Assembly (NCBI RefSeq): GCF_000333275.1
Contig: NZ_BACU01000261.1
Coordinates: 206 to 44,744, forward strand
Reading direction: 5' to 3'
Length of the DNA stretch: 44,539 nucleotides
From: Azospirillum sp. B4
Lineage (GTDB): Bacteria > Pseudomonadota > Alphaproteobacteria > Azospirillales > Azospirillaceae
The notes under the pieces are model-generated. The model had not been told where the DNA came from. It saw only the letters and a program-made list of their open reading frames with translations, and searched no databases. Below, piece by piece: positions 7,183 through 15,007 of this stretch. Position 1 is the stretch's first letter. Each line of letters begins with the position of its first letter. A program made the position numbers and the translations under genes.

Positions 7183-8460
7183 CTATTTGTCCCACTCGCG
7201 GATGACGGCCAGCCACAGGGCCAGGGTTTCGGAATGCGGGCTGGTCAGGGGCACGCCGTCGGCTTTGACGGAGGTCTGGACCATGACCAGCTTGGTCTTG
7301 GGATCGACAAAGATGAACTGTCCCCCGGCCCCTTGCAGCGCGAACAGCCGGCGGCCGTCGGGGCTGACCTTGGGCGGCAGGATCCAGACCTGGTAGCCGT
7401 AGCCATAGAGGCGGGAGGCGGTGCCCGCCGCCACCTGGGCGTCGGCCGGGTCCAGGGTCGTGGCGGCCAGCAGCCAGTCCTTGGGCAGAAGCTGCTTGCC
7501 CTCCCACGCGCCATCGTGGGCCAGCAGGCGGCCCAGCCGGCCATAATCGCGCAGCGTGGCGTTGAAGCCCGAACAGCCGATCTCCTGGCCGCTGGCGTCC
7601 ACCTCCCACTTGGCCTCGGCCTCCGCCCCCATGGGCTGCCAGACCTTAGCGGCCAGGTAGTCGGACAGGGACTGGCCCGTGGCCCGGCGCACCACGGTGG
7701 CCAGTGTCTCGCTGTCACCGCAGGAATATTGGAAATGGCTGCCGGCGGGGGCCGTGCGCTGGGTGTACTTGGCCAGGGCGGTGCCCTCGTCCACGCCGCT
7801 GTGGATGTCGTGGAACAGGTCCCCGGGGGCAGCCGCGTCCTCGAACGCCACCCCGGACGACATCTGCAGCAAGGCCTTCAGCGGCGTCTGGCCATAGGGG
7901 CTGCCTTTCAGGGTGGGTACGTAGGTTTCCGCCGCGTCGGCGATGCCCTTGACGCGGCCGTCGGCGATGGCGGCGCCCAGCAGCAGGCTGACCAGGGTCT
8001 TGGCCATGGACTGGGAGACGAAGCGGTCCTTGTCCGTGCGGCCGTACTGGTAGCGCTCCACCAGGATGGTGTCGTCCTTCAGGATCAGCAGGCCGGTGGC
8101 GGGCACCCGTGCCATATAGTCCGCCAGCCCCAGCACCGGCCCCTCCTTCACGTGGGTGATGTCGGGGACGTAGTGGATGGCCGGCTCCGCCGCCGCCCGC
8201 TTGAAGGCCCAGGGCCGGGCGGCAGGCGGCAGGGTGTGGGTCTTGACCATGCTGTCGTAGTGGCTGTAGCCCCAGACCATGTGGGGTTTCTCATACCAAT
8301 TGTCCCAGGTGCCGGCGGGATAGCCCTCCGCCTGGCCATAGGCGGCGGCGTCGGGGCCGCCGGGCTCGAAGATCTGGGCGCCGGCCATGCCCGTCAGCAG
8401 GGGGGCCGCCGCCAGCAGCGATGCCACCAGGGTGGCGGCGATGAATCCGGTACGGTGCAT
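7183..8460 (-). CDS. Serine hydrolase of the class C beta-lactamase / NylB-like family
   Basis: 425 aa with a signal peptide (residues 1-28, ending MAGAQ). The catalytic motif S151-M-A-K154 (SxxK), Y245 in HFQYSCGD (the YxN/S position) and the third motif GAGGQ follow the arrangement of NylB-like esterases and penicillin-recognising enzymes. The substrate is unknown (peptide, ester or amide). A much longer open frame runs upstream, but the true start is ATG 8460. That ATG overlaps the TGA of the MarR gene by one base, so the two are co-translated and MarR is the likely regulator. Confidence 0.88.
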   Translation of the reverse strand: MHRTGFIAATLVASLLAAAPLLTGMAGAQIFEPGGPDAAAYGQAEGYPAGTWDNWYEKPHMVWGYSHYDSMVKTHTLPPAARPWAFKRAAAEPAIHYVPDITHVKEGPVLGLADYMARVPATGLLILKDDTILVERYQYGRTDKDRFVSQSMAKTLVSLLLGAAIADGRVKGIADAAETYVPTLKGSPYGQTPLKALLQMSSGVAFEDAAAPGDLFHDIHSGVDEGTALAKYTQRTAPAGSHFQYSCGDSETLATVVRRATGQSLSDYLAAKVWQPMGAEAEAKWEVDASGQEIGCSGFNATLRDYGRLGRLLAHDGAWEGKQLLPKDWLLAATTLDPADAQVAAGTASRLYGYGYQVWILPPKVSPDGRRLFALQGAGGQFIFVDPKTKLVMVQTSVKADGVPLTSPHSETLALWLAVIREWDK

Positions 8461-8996
8461 CAGGCATCCCCTTCTTTGGGTGGCTGGTCGGGATTGGGAC
8501 CCAGGTTGGGCGGATCCAGGTTGGAGGGGCCCAAGTTGGACGGGCTCAAGTCGGCGTCGGCCAGTCTGTCCATCAGCCCGGCGGCCAGGCGCAGCAATTC
8601 CCGCTCCGTTGGCGTCAGGGTGGCCAGCATGGCGCGGGCCAGGGCCGTGCGGCGGCCGTGCACGTCGCCGAACAGGGCGTGGCGACCGGCGTCGGTGATC
8701 TCGATACGCACCTGGCGACGGTCCTGGGCGTCGGGCCCGCGGGTGATGTGGCCGTGTTCTTCCAGGTCGGCCAGCAGGCGGGTCAGCGACTGTGGCTGGA
8801 CGCGCAGATAGGCGGCCAGCGCCGTGGCGGTGGCCGTCCCCTCGCGGTGCAGCTTGCCCAGCACGCCCAGCTTGGTCGTGCTCATGCCCTCCACCGGCCG
8901 CTCGGTCAGCAGGCGCCGGGACAGGGCCGTGGTGCTGCGGTGCAGACGCCGCGCCGTTTCCAGCGCCGCCGTGAAGGTGTCGTCTTGGTCGCTCAT
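8460..8996 (-). CDS. MarR-family transcriptional regulator
   Basis: 178 aa. Winged helix: LGVLGKLHREGTATATALAAYLRVQPQSLTRLLADLEEHGHI, then the wing GPDAQDRRQVRIEITDAG, then the dimer helices. The C-terminus carries an unusual low-complexity tail of repeated N-L-G/D-P-S/P units (SPSNLGPSNLDPPNLGPN) that is not part of the fold. The gene overlaps the serine hydrolase by one base. A small inverted repeat sits 4 bp upstream of the start (9000-9015) and could be its own operator. Confidence 0.9.
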   Translation of the reverse strand: MSDQDDTFTAALETARRLHRSTTALSRRLLTERPVEGMSTTKLGVLGKLHREGTATATALAAYLRVQPQSLTRLLADLEEHGHITRGPDAQDRRQVRIEITDAGRHALFGDVHGRRTALARAMLATLTPTERELLRLAAGLMDRLADADLSPSNLGPSNLDPPNLGPNPDQPPKEGDA

Positions 8997-8999
8997 ATA

Positions 9000-9015
9000 C
9001 CAAGCTATGGCTTAG
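9000..9015. promoter_or_regulatory. Candidate MarR operator
   Basis: The inverted repeat CCAAGC-4 nt-GCTTAG (5 of 6 positions pair, AAGC/GCTT perfect) lies directly before the marR start on the minus strand. Position and size fit autoregulation. Confidence 0.45.
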
Positions 9016-9332
9016 CATCTTGCCAGGGTCAACGCCGGTTTTCGCCGAGATCAGCGATATTTGTGGTAAGGCACCCTTCTCAACTACCGGGATGATCGTC
9101 TCCAAACGACGAAAGGCCCTGCCTGGAAGCGGTCAAGTAAAACAAAAGATTGGGATTTGTTGCGGTGCGGCGAATTTTTGGACAAATCGGAGACGGGAAG
9201 GGAGTGTCGCCGTGGCAATTGGTCGCGATCGCGCATCGCTGTTGATTGGCCGGGAGAAATATGTCCTTTTGCATACAACATAAGCGCAAGGATGTCGGGT
9301 GCGCGGCATCGCATCGCATACCCTGGTATTTT

Positions 9333-9356
9333 AATCCCAAGACTTAGCTTGGGATT
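9333..9356. promoter_or_regulatory. Perfect 9-bp inverted repeat upstream of methyltransferase
   Basis: Arms AATCCCAAG / CTTGGGATT with a 6-nt spacer sit 90 bp before the methyltransferase ATG. There is no T-run. The site is more likely an operator than a terminator; part of its right arm recurs near 9150. Confidence 0.5.
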
Positions 9357-9445
9357 TGCTGCCGGCCATCATCCGGGCCCGTTGTAGGCCTTTCCAATTC
9401 AAGATGGCGACCGGCTTTCCTTCTGGCCGCCTGGGAGAAACGACC

Positions 9446-10219
9446 ATGGTGGCCCTTCCCGAAACCGCCAACGGCGCCGCTAGCGGAAGGGTGGCTTCGC
9501 AGCCGGTGGAACGTGGGTTGCGCGCCCGGTGGCGCCGCGCCCGCTTCATGGCGCCGGCCGACATCGGCCTGTTCCTGCGCAGCGCCAAGGCGGATGGCGC
9601 CATCGGCCGCTGGCGGGGTGAGGTCGGCCAGCGCGCCGCGTTCGAAAACGCCTACGGCACCTTCGACGACCCGTGGGCATCGGGCAGTGGACGCTACCGG
9701 TACCAGGGCTGGAAGTATGACCGCATCGTCGACTGTCTGCCTCCGGGCCGCCGGTTCGGCCGCGCGCTGGATCTGGGCTGCGGCCTGGGGTTGCTCAGCA
9801 CCAGGCTGGCGGCCCGCGCCGACGCCGTGGTCGGGATGGATATCGCCCAGGCGGCGGTGGACCGGGCGGCCGCGCGTGCCGCCGCCCACGCCAACGTCAG
9901 TTTCCGCCAGGGCGACGTCCTGGACCTGCCACGCGACCTGGATGGCCGGTTCGACCTGGTGGTGATCGCGGACACGCTCTACTACCTGCCGCCACCCATC
10001 ACGCCCGCCCTGTTGAAGGGGGTGGCGGCGCGGGTGGCTGACTTGCTGGCGCCCGGGGGTGTTTGCCTGCTGGCCAACCATTACTTCTTCGCCGCCGATC
10101 CGGAGTCGCGGCTGTCGCGGCGCATCCATGAGGCCTTCGCCTGGTCCCCGCGCTTCCACCTGGTGCGGGAAAGCCGCCGCCCCTTCTATCTGGTCAGCCT
10201 GCTGGACCATCAGCCCTGA
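9446..10219 (+). CDS. SAM-dependent methyltransferase (NodS-like)
   Basis: 257 aa. The start is ATG 9446 with GGGAGA 8 bp before it; a TTG at 9356 opens the same frame but lacks support. The class I fold shows motif I DLGCGLGLLS (109-118), the acidic end of strand 2 (VVGMDIAQAAVDRA), QGDVLDLP and the strand-4 DLVVIADTLYYLPP. The segments FENAYGTFDDPWASGSGRY and YDRIVDCLP resemble the NodS/NoeI-type methyltransferases that N-methylate sugar backbones. The substrate cannot be told here, and no other nod genes are present. The 3' end overlaps the convergent broken regulator by 26 bp. Confidence 0.85.
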   Translation: MVALPETANGAASGRVASQPVERGLRARWRRARFMAPADIGLFLRSAKADGAIGRWRGEVGQRAAFENAYGTFDDPWASGSGRYRYQGWKYDRIVDCLPPGRRFGRALDLGCGLGLLSTRLAARADAVVGMDIAQAAVDRAAARAAAHANVSFRQGDVLDLPRDLDGRFDLVVIADTLYYLPPPITPALLKGVAARVADLLAPGGVCLLANHYFFAADPESRLSRRIHEAFAWSPRFHLVRESRRPFYLVSLLDHQP

Positions 10220-10941
10220 GCGGTGGTCCGGCGGCACCTTCGGCCTGCCGCCGCTGGATGTGGGCCTCCATTCCCCGCAGCCAACGGTCACGCAGGATGG
10301 CGGGACGGTCGGGATAGCGCTCATCCAGGAAGTCGGCCGCCGTCACCCGGTCGGCGCGGAAATGGCGGAAGTCCTGGCGCAACTCGCACCAGGCCACCAG
10401 CAGTCGCACGGTCTGGAAATAGGCGATGGTGACGGGCCAGACGATGCGGTCGCTGGGGCCGGCCAGCTCATCGGCATAACTCAGGCGGATCTTGCGGCCG
10501 GTGTGAATCCAGGCGCCGGTGCGGGCCATGTTCAGGCCCGTCCGCGTGGCGGCCGGCAAACGGGGGCGCATGCGCGTCGCCGGCTCCAGCACATAGGGGC
10601 CCAGGCGTCGGGCCACGCGGCGGCGATTTTGGCGACCAGATCCTGGGCGGCACGCGCCAGGGTGGGTCCCCCTGAGTGCTGACCCATTGCGCGCCCAGCA
10701 CGGCGGCCTCGATCTCATCCGGGGTCAGCATCAGGGGTGGCAGGTCGTACCCCTCATCCAGCACATAACCGATGCCGGCCTCCCCCCGGATGGGCACCCG
10801 CTGGGCCATCAGGTCGGCGATGTCGCGATAGACGGTACGCCTGGACGTCTCCAGCTCCGCCGCGATGGCGTCGGCCGTCAGGGGACGGCGCGTGCGGCGC
10901 AGGATCTGGATGATCTGGAACAGGCGGTCGGCGCGTCTCAC
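10194..10941 (-). pseudogene. YafY-type HTH/WYL regulator broken by frameshifts
   Basis: The start (ATG 10941) reads a normal YafY N-terminus: MRRADRLFQIIQILRR, an HTH_11 domain with ETSRRTVYRDIADL, then VPIRGEAGIGYVLDEGYDLP and LTPDEIEAAVLGAQWV. Around 10660-10670 (minus-strand GGGGGACCCACCC) the frame is lost; TLARAAQDLVAKIAA continues in a second frame. Near 10620-10630 the reading moves to a third frame, which gives the rest of the WYL domain (RRLGPYVLEPATRMRP to ERYPDRPAILRDRW) and the stop at 10194. Two small indels are thus needed. Either the gene is inactive or the sequence has errors in this GC-rich stretch. Confidence 0.8.
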
Positions 10942-11067
10942 GGGGGCATCCTGGGTTCACGCTGCTGACAGCATGTTGGCAGCAGGATGGCAGTAGAACG
11001 GGGCCATCGACAAGCCGTCACCCCCCAGGCCATCACCCCCAGGCCGCCGCCCCCGAGGAAAACCGCC

Positions 11068-11826
11068 ATGACCGCCACCCAGAGCAACCCCAGCCAGCCC
11101 ATCACCCTCTACACCGGCGGCGCCCTGTTCGGCCTGCCCGACGCCAGTCCCTTCTGCATCAAGGCGGAGGTGCAGCTGAAGATGGCCGGCGTGCCCTATG
11201 TGAAGGCGCAGGGCATGCCCGACCAGGGCCCCAAGGGGCAGATCCCGTATATCGAGGATGACGGCACCCGCCTGGGCGACAGCACCTTCATCCGCAGCCA
11301 TATCGAGAAGACCTACGGCGTGGACCTGGACGCCGGCCTCACGCCCCAGCAGCGGGCCCTGTCCTGGACCATCGAGCGCCTGCTGGAAAACCAGCTGTAC
11401 TGGACCGTGGTCTACAGCCGCTGGCTGATCCCGGAGAATTTCGCCAAGGGCCCCGCCCAGTTCTTCGAGCGGGTGCCGGAAGCGATGCGGGACACCCTGC
11501 GCCAGCAGGTGCTGGAACGGGTGACCAACAATGTGCGCGCCGCCGGCCCCGGGCGTCATTCGGATGCGGAGATCGCGGATCTCTGCGACCGCTCCCTGTC
11601 CGCCCTGTCCCTGCTGCTGGGTGACCAGCCCTATCTCATGGGGAACAAGGCCACGGCGGTGGACGCCACGGCGCTGGGCGTTCTGGCCAGCCTGCTGACG
11701 CCCCACTTCGATACGGAGGTGCGCCGGCGGGTGCTGAAGTATCCCAACCTGCTGGCCTACACCGCCCGACTGATGGCGCAGTTCTATCCGGACTTCGCGT
11801 GGGCGCCGGCGGTCGCGGCGGCGTGA
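11068..11826 (+). CDS. Glutathione S-transferase family protein (Fax/metaxin-like)
   Basis: 252 aa; ATG 11068 follows GAGGAA. The N-terminal thioredoxin-like domain has ITLYTGGALFGLPDASPFC, then VPYVKAQGMPDQGPKGQIPYI and the Glu/Asp-Ser step LGDSTFIRSHIEKTYG. The helical C-terminal domain has the family pattern KATAVDATALGVLASLL (N-capping box region). This matches the Fax/metaxin-like GST group (GST_N_4). It is divergent from the broken YafY-type regulator, a usual arrangement for a regulated gene. Endogenous substrate unknown. Confidence 0.88.
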   Translation: MTATQSNPSQPITLYTGGALFGLPDASPFCIKAEVQLKMAGVPYVKAQGMPDQGPKGQIPYIEDDGTRLGDSTFIRSHIEKTYGVDLDAGLTPQQRALSWTIERLLENQLYWTVVYSRWLIPENFAKGPAQFFERVPEAMRDTLRQQVLERVTNNVRAAGPGRHSDAEIADLCDRSLSALSLLLGDQPYLMGNKATAVDATALGVLASLLTPHFDTEVRRRVLKYPNLLAYTARLMAQFYPDFAWAPAVAAA

Positions 11827-11838
11827 GGATGACGGAAA

Positions 11839-11873
11839 CGGGCGCCCCCCAATTTGAGGGGAAGGGGCGCCCG
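11839..11873. terminator. Bidirectional hairpin between convergent genes
   Basis: CGGGCGCCCC / GGGGCGCCCG arms with a 15-nt loop lie between the GST stop and the VOC stop. There is no long T-run, but the position fits a shared terminator. Confidence 0.6.
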
Positions 11874-11881
11874 CCGTTCGC

Positions 11882-12262
11882 CTATCCTTCCCGGAACACC
11901 AGTTCCAGGAGGATGGCGCCGCCGCCCGCGCTGGGGGGCGTGCGCACGAACAGCCGCCGCTCACCCAGGTCGGGCAGGTCCATGGTGGAGTAGGCGATGG
12001 CCATCCGCTCCAGCCTGGCCCGCATGGCGGCATGGTCCGACAGGCGGAAGGCGACGTGGTCCAGCACCTCTCCCGCCCGGTCCAACGCCGCGCCCGATCC
12101 GGGGATCAGGTGGACGATGGGCCCCTCCTCCGCATACAGCCAATAGCCGGGGAAGCCGAAGGGCGGGCGGTAACCGGGTTTCAGGTCCAGCACCGCTTCC
12201 AGGAAGGCGCGCGTGCCCTCCAGGTCGGCGGTGCGCAGGGTGGCGTGGTCCAGCCGGGTCAT
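11882..12262 (-). CDS. VOC-family (glyoxalase/dioxygenase fold) protein
   Basis: 126 aa single VOC module: MTRLDHATLRTADLEGTRAF, LDLKPGYRPPFGFPGYWLY, IVHLIPG, a DHVAFRLSD half-repeat, then LFVRTPPSAGGGAILLELVF. Metal-ligand positions are present in the form H6 / H-L-I / E (LLELVF). The family includes glyoxalases, dioxygenases and resistance proteins, and the reaction cannot be told. It starts 13 bp behind the deacetylase gene, the third gene of the operon 13867-11882. Confidence 0.87.
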   Translation of the reverse strand: MTRLDHATLRTADLEGTRAFLEAVLDLKPGYRPPFGFPGYWLYAEEGPIVHLIPGSGAALDRAGEVLDHVAFRLSDHAAMRARLERMAIAYSTMDLPDLGERRLFVRTPPSAGGGAILLELVFREG

Positions 12263-12275
12263 GGCGGCGCCCCCC

Positions 12276-13283
12276 TCAGATGGTCTCGGCTTCGCGCACG
12301 GTCAGCGGGCTGCTGGCGGCGAAACGGGCGATCTCATCCTTGCGCATGAAGGTCACGCCGGGATGGCTCCTGGCGTAGGTCAGGAATTTGTCCCACGCCC
12401 GTACCATCTGCGGCGTGCCGCTGATGCGGTCGTGGGCGCTGATGGACATCATGCGGCGGCGGTGGCCCGCCTCCTCATACAGCTGGTCGAAATCCAGGGT
12501 GACCTGTTCCAGGAACTGGGTCGGGGTGTAATTGCGGCCCTCGATCAGCACGATGTCGTTGTTGCGCAGGGTGTAGGGCACGACCACGAAGTCATGGCCG
12601 TTCACCTGTTCGATGAAGGGCTCATCCCGGCTGAGGTCGTCGATGTGGTAGAGGTAGCCCAGCTCCTGCAGCAGCGGCAGGGTGTTGGGTCCCCGGCGCA
12701 GCCAGTTGGCGTTGTAGCCGACGGGCGGCTGGCCCGTGACCTCCGCCACCATGCTGCGGGCGTCCGTCAGGAACCGCCGTTCCTCCTCCTGGCTCATGGC
12801 GTACTGGGAACTCCAGCGCGGCCCGTGGCCAGCGGCCTCATGGCCACGCTTCACGATCTCCCGCGCCAATTCCGGGTTCTTGCGCGCCGCCTCGCCGATC
12901 ATGTGCGAGGTGACCTTGACGCCGTGCTTGTCCCACAGGTCCAGCATGCGGGGAATGCCCTCGCGGTAGCCATAGGCGAACCAGGTGTTGGTGGTGACGT
13001 CACTGGGCACGCTGTCGGGAAAGTCCACCTTGGGGAAGGGGCTGTCCGTGCCCTTCGGCGGCTGGCCCCCGGCCTCGAACTGCATGGAGACGCTGATGAC
13101 CAGGCGGGTGTCGCCGGGCCAGAAGCCACCCTTTGTCGGCTGGGGGACCGGGGCTTGGGTCTGGGTGGCGGGGGCGGCGCTGGCGGCGGTCCCGCCCAAG
13201 GCCATGCTGGCGGCCAGCAGACCGGCGCCAGCGCCGGCATGAGTCAGGAAGCCGCGGCGGCTGGCGGCGATTTCGATGGTCAT
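12276..13283 (-). CDS. Tat-exported polysaccharide deacetylase / PuuE-like protein
   Basis: 335 aa; ATG 13283 with AAGGAG upstream. A twin-arginine signal (SRR-GFL at 8-13, then a hydrophobic run ending ASAAP) points to Tat export. The NodB-type fold has VISVSMQFEAGG where classic deacetylases have two Asp, then HMIGEAARKNPELAREIVKRGHEAAGHG (H148, H153) and the segments PPVGYNANWLRRGPNT and YLYHIDDLSRDEPF. These match the PuuE (allantoinase-like) branch rather than chitin deacetylases. It is probably a C-N hydrolase or deacetylase on an unknown periplasmic substrate. It is the middle gene of the SnoaL / PuuE-like / VOC operon. Confidence 0.86.
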   Translation of the reverse strand: MTIEIAASRRGFLTHAGAGAGLLAASMALGGTAASAAPATQTQAPVPQPTKGGFWPGDTRLVISVSMQFEAGGQPPKGTDSPFPKVDFPDSVPSDVTTNTWFAYGYREGIPRMLDLWDKHGVKVTSHMIGEAARKNPELAREIVKRGHEAAGHGPRWSSQYAMSQEEERRFLTDARSMVAEVTGQPPVGYNANWLRRGPNTLPLLQELGYLYHIDDLSRDEPFIEQVNGHDFVVVPYTLRNNDIVLIEGRNYTPTQFLEQVTLDFDQLYEEAGHRRRMMSISAHDRISGTPQMVRAWDKFLTYARSHPGVTFMRKDEIARFAASSPLTVREAETI

Positions 13284-13297
13284 GACAGGTCGCTCCT

Positions 13298-13867
13298 TCA
13301 CGGGGCCACCACGCCCAACTGGCGCAGCAGGGTCAGGTTGTCTTCGATGTGCCAGTTCTCGGCGATGCGGCCGTCCTGGACGCGGTAGAGGTCGGTGGCG
13401 ATGAAATCGACCGTCTGGCCCTTGCCCGGCACCTCACCGAAATGGCCGGTGAAATGGCCCTGGAAGCGCAGGTGCACGGTCACCCTGTCCCCCGCCACCA
13501 CCAGTTGTTCGATGCTGGCGGTCAGGTCGGGGATGGCGGCCCGCACGAAGGCGGAGGCCGCCAGCGGCCCCGGCAGCCCCTGGGCGCGGCCCGGCGGCAG
13601 GGTGCGGTCGTGGAAGTCCGGTGCCAGGGCGGCGCGGGCCAGGCCTTCCTCACCCGTGGACCAGAATGTGGCATAGCGGCGGGCGGCCAGGATTTCAGCG
13701 TCGGCCCGCGCCCTGGGCAGGCTGGCGTCGACGGTGATGTGCCCAGGGTCCACCAAAGGGGGCTGGGCCAGGGTGGACCGGGCCAGGGTGTCGGCGGATG
13801 CCATCGGGGCGGCTGTGGACAGCGCCAGGGCGAGGATGGTGCCGGGGACCAGGGAGGAGGACAACAT
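13298..13867 (-). CDS. Secreted SnoaL-like (ester cyclase type) protein
   Basis: 189 aa. A signal peptide (MLSSSLVPGTILALALSTAAPMASA) is followed by an NTF2/SnoaL-like fold: ARRYATFWSTGEEGLARAALAPDFHDRTLPPGRAQG, then VTVHLRFQGHFTGHFGEVPGKGQTVDF and DLYRVQDGRIAENWHIEDNLTLLRQLG, which is the usual SnoaL ending. The ATG follows GGAGCG. It is the first gene of the operon and is divergent from a LysR regulator whose start lies about 106 bp away. Exact function unknown. Confidence 0.87.
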   Translation of the reverse strand: MLSSSLVPGTILALALSTAAPMASADTLARSTLAQPPLVDPGHITVDASLPRARADAEILAARRYATFWSTGEEGLARAALAPDFHDRTLPPGRAQGLPGPLAASAFVRAAIPDLTASIEQLVVAGDRVTVHLRFQGHFTGHFGEVPGKGQTVDFIATDLYRVQDGRIAENWHIEDNLTLLRQLGVVAP

Positions 13868-13954
13868 TTGCGCGCTCCATCAGGGGTGGATTCGATGACC
13901 TGACGGTATGCGCTTTATATATCCGCAAGAATGGTTCTTATTCGGCAAGGTATA

Positions 13955-13969
13955 TTGTGATATTCACAA
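13955..13969. promoter_or_regulatory. Palindrome TTGTGA-N3-TCACAA before lysR
   Basis: A perfect 6-bp inverted repeat with a 3-nt centre lies 4 bp before the lysR ATG, in an AT-rich stretch of the divergent promoter. It may be an operator; its position would block lysR translation initiation or transcription. Confidence 0.5.
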
Positions 13970-13973
13970 GAAT

Positions 13974-14870
13974 ATGGCCGACACCTTTTCCGATATGGCG
14001 ACCTTTGTCCGTGTGGTGGAGGCGGGCAGCCTGTCCGCCGCGGCGCGCGACCTGCGGCAGTCGCTAGCCGTGGTCAGCCGCCGCATCAGCGGGCTGGAGG
14101 AGCGGCTGGGCGTGCGCCTGCTGAACCGCACCACCCGCACCCTGGCTCTGACGGAGGAGGGGGCCGCCTTTCACGCCCGCTGCGTCCGCATCCTGGCGGA
14201 GGTGGAGGAGGCGGAGATGGAGGCGACCAAGGGCCGGCACACCGCCAGCGGCCTGCTGCGCCTGACCGCCACCGTGGCCTTCAGCCGCCACCTGGCGCCG
14301 CTGCTGCGGGAATTCCAGGCGCTGCATCCGGGCCTGCAGGTCCACCTGCACGCCGCCGACACCCTGTTCAATATCATCGACAACGGCTTCGACCTGGCCA
14401 TCCGCTTCGGCGCCCTGGCGGACAGCAGCCTGATCGCCCGCCAACTGGCGCCCAACGTCCGCGTCATCTGTGGCGCCCCCGCCTACCTGGACCGTCGGGG
14501 GCGGCCGCGGGTGATGGAGGATCTGCTGGGCCACGACTGCCTGCTGTACGGCGACCCGCCACCCGACCAGTGGACCTTCGCCGACGGGCGCGGCGTGCGG
14601 GTGCGCGGGCCCCTCAGCAGCAATGACGGTGACCAGGCCCATGCCTGGGCGCGCGCCGGCGCGGGCCTGGTGCTGAAGTCCATCTGGGATGTGCACGCGG
14701 ATATCGAGGCGGGCGTGCTGGAGGTGGTCCTGCCGCACCTGCCGCTGCCGGCGGCCCCCTTGCACGCTGTCTACCCGCACAGCCGTCACGCCGCGGCCAA
14801 GGTGCGGCTGTGCGTGGATTTCCTGGCCGACCGGCTGCGCCGGCTGACGCCACCTTTGGCCCGGGCATGA
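13974..14870 (+). CDS. LysR-family transcriptional regulator
   Basis: 298 aa from ATG 13974 (upstream in-frame ATG 13908 would add 22 residues and overlap the palindrome). N-terminal helix-turn-helix: MATFVRVVEAGSLSAAARDL, SLAVVSRRISGLEERLGVRLLNRTTRTLALTEEG. Effector domain with GLLRLTATVAFSRHLAPLL, DLAIRFGALADSSLIARQLAPN and GDPPPDQWTFADG. This is the DsdC/AaeR-like group with short effector loops. It is divergent from the SnoaL/PuuE-like/VOC operon and codirectional with the SDR at 15008, so either may be its target. Confidence 0.9.
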   Translation: MADTFSDMATFVRVVEAGSLSAAARDLRQSLAVVSRRISGLEERLGVRLLNRTTRTLALTEEGAAFHARCVRILAEVEEAEMEATKGRHTASGLLRLTATVAFSRHLAPLLREFQALHPGLQVHLHAADTLFNIIDNGFDLAIRFGALADSSLIARQLAPNVRVICGAPAYLDRRGRPRVMEDLLGHDCLLYGDPPPDQWTFADGRGVRVRGPLSSNDGDQAHAWARAGAGLVLKSIWDVHADIEAGVLEVVLPHLPLPAAPLHAVYPHSRHAAAKVRLCVDFLADRLRRLTPPLARA

Positions 14871-15007
14871 TCATTCATGAAAGCGGAATGATATTGCCAG
14901 TTCATGGCCATTTCTGCGGCAATACCTGAAGCGTATTCCTAAGGGCATCGGGACCGGCGATGACGCTCAGAAGTCCCTGTCGACCCCTCAGAACAAGGAT
15001 GCGTATC

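Larger units (their letters stand above)
8997..9445. other. 449-bp divergent intergenic region
   Basis: It lies between the MarR gene and the methyltransferase. Apart from the candidate MarR operator (9000-9015) and a perfect hairpin at 9333-9356, I see no gene. The segment TTGGGATTTG occurs twice, near 9150 and at the right arm of the hairpin, followed each time by YTGC. Confidence 0.5.

Noticed and set aside
8461..9105. N-terminal extension of the serine hydrolase frame
   Set aside because: It runs through the MarR gene in another frame; the signal peptide begins at ATG 8460.
9446..10219. Nodulation locus because of the NodS-like methyltransferase
   Set aside because: No nodABC, nodIJ or other nod genes are present; NodS similarity alone only indicates the methyltransferase subfamily.
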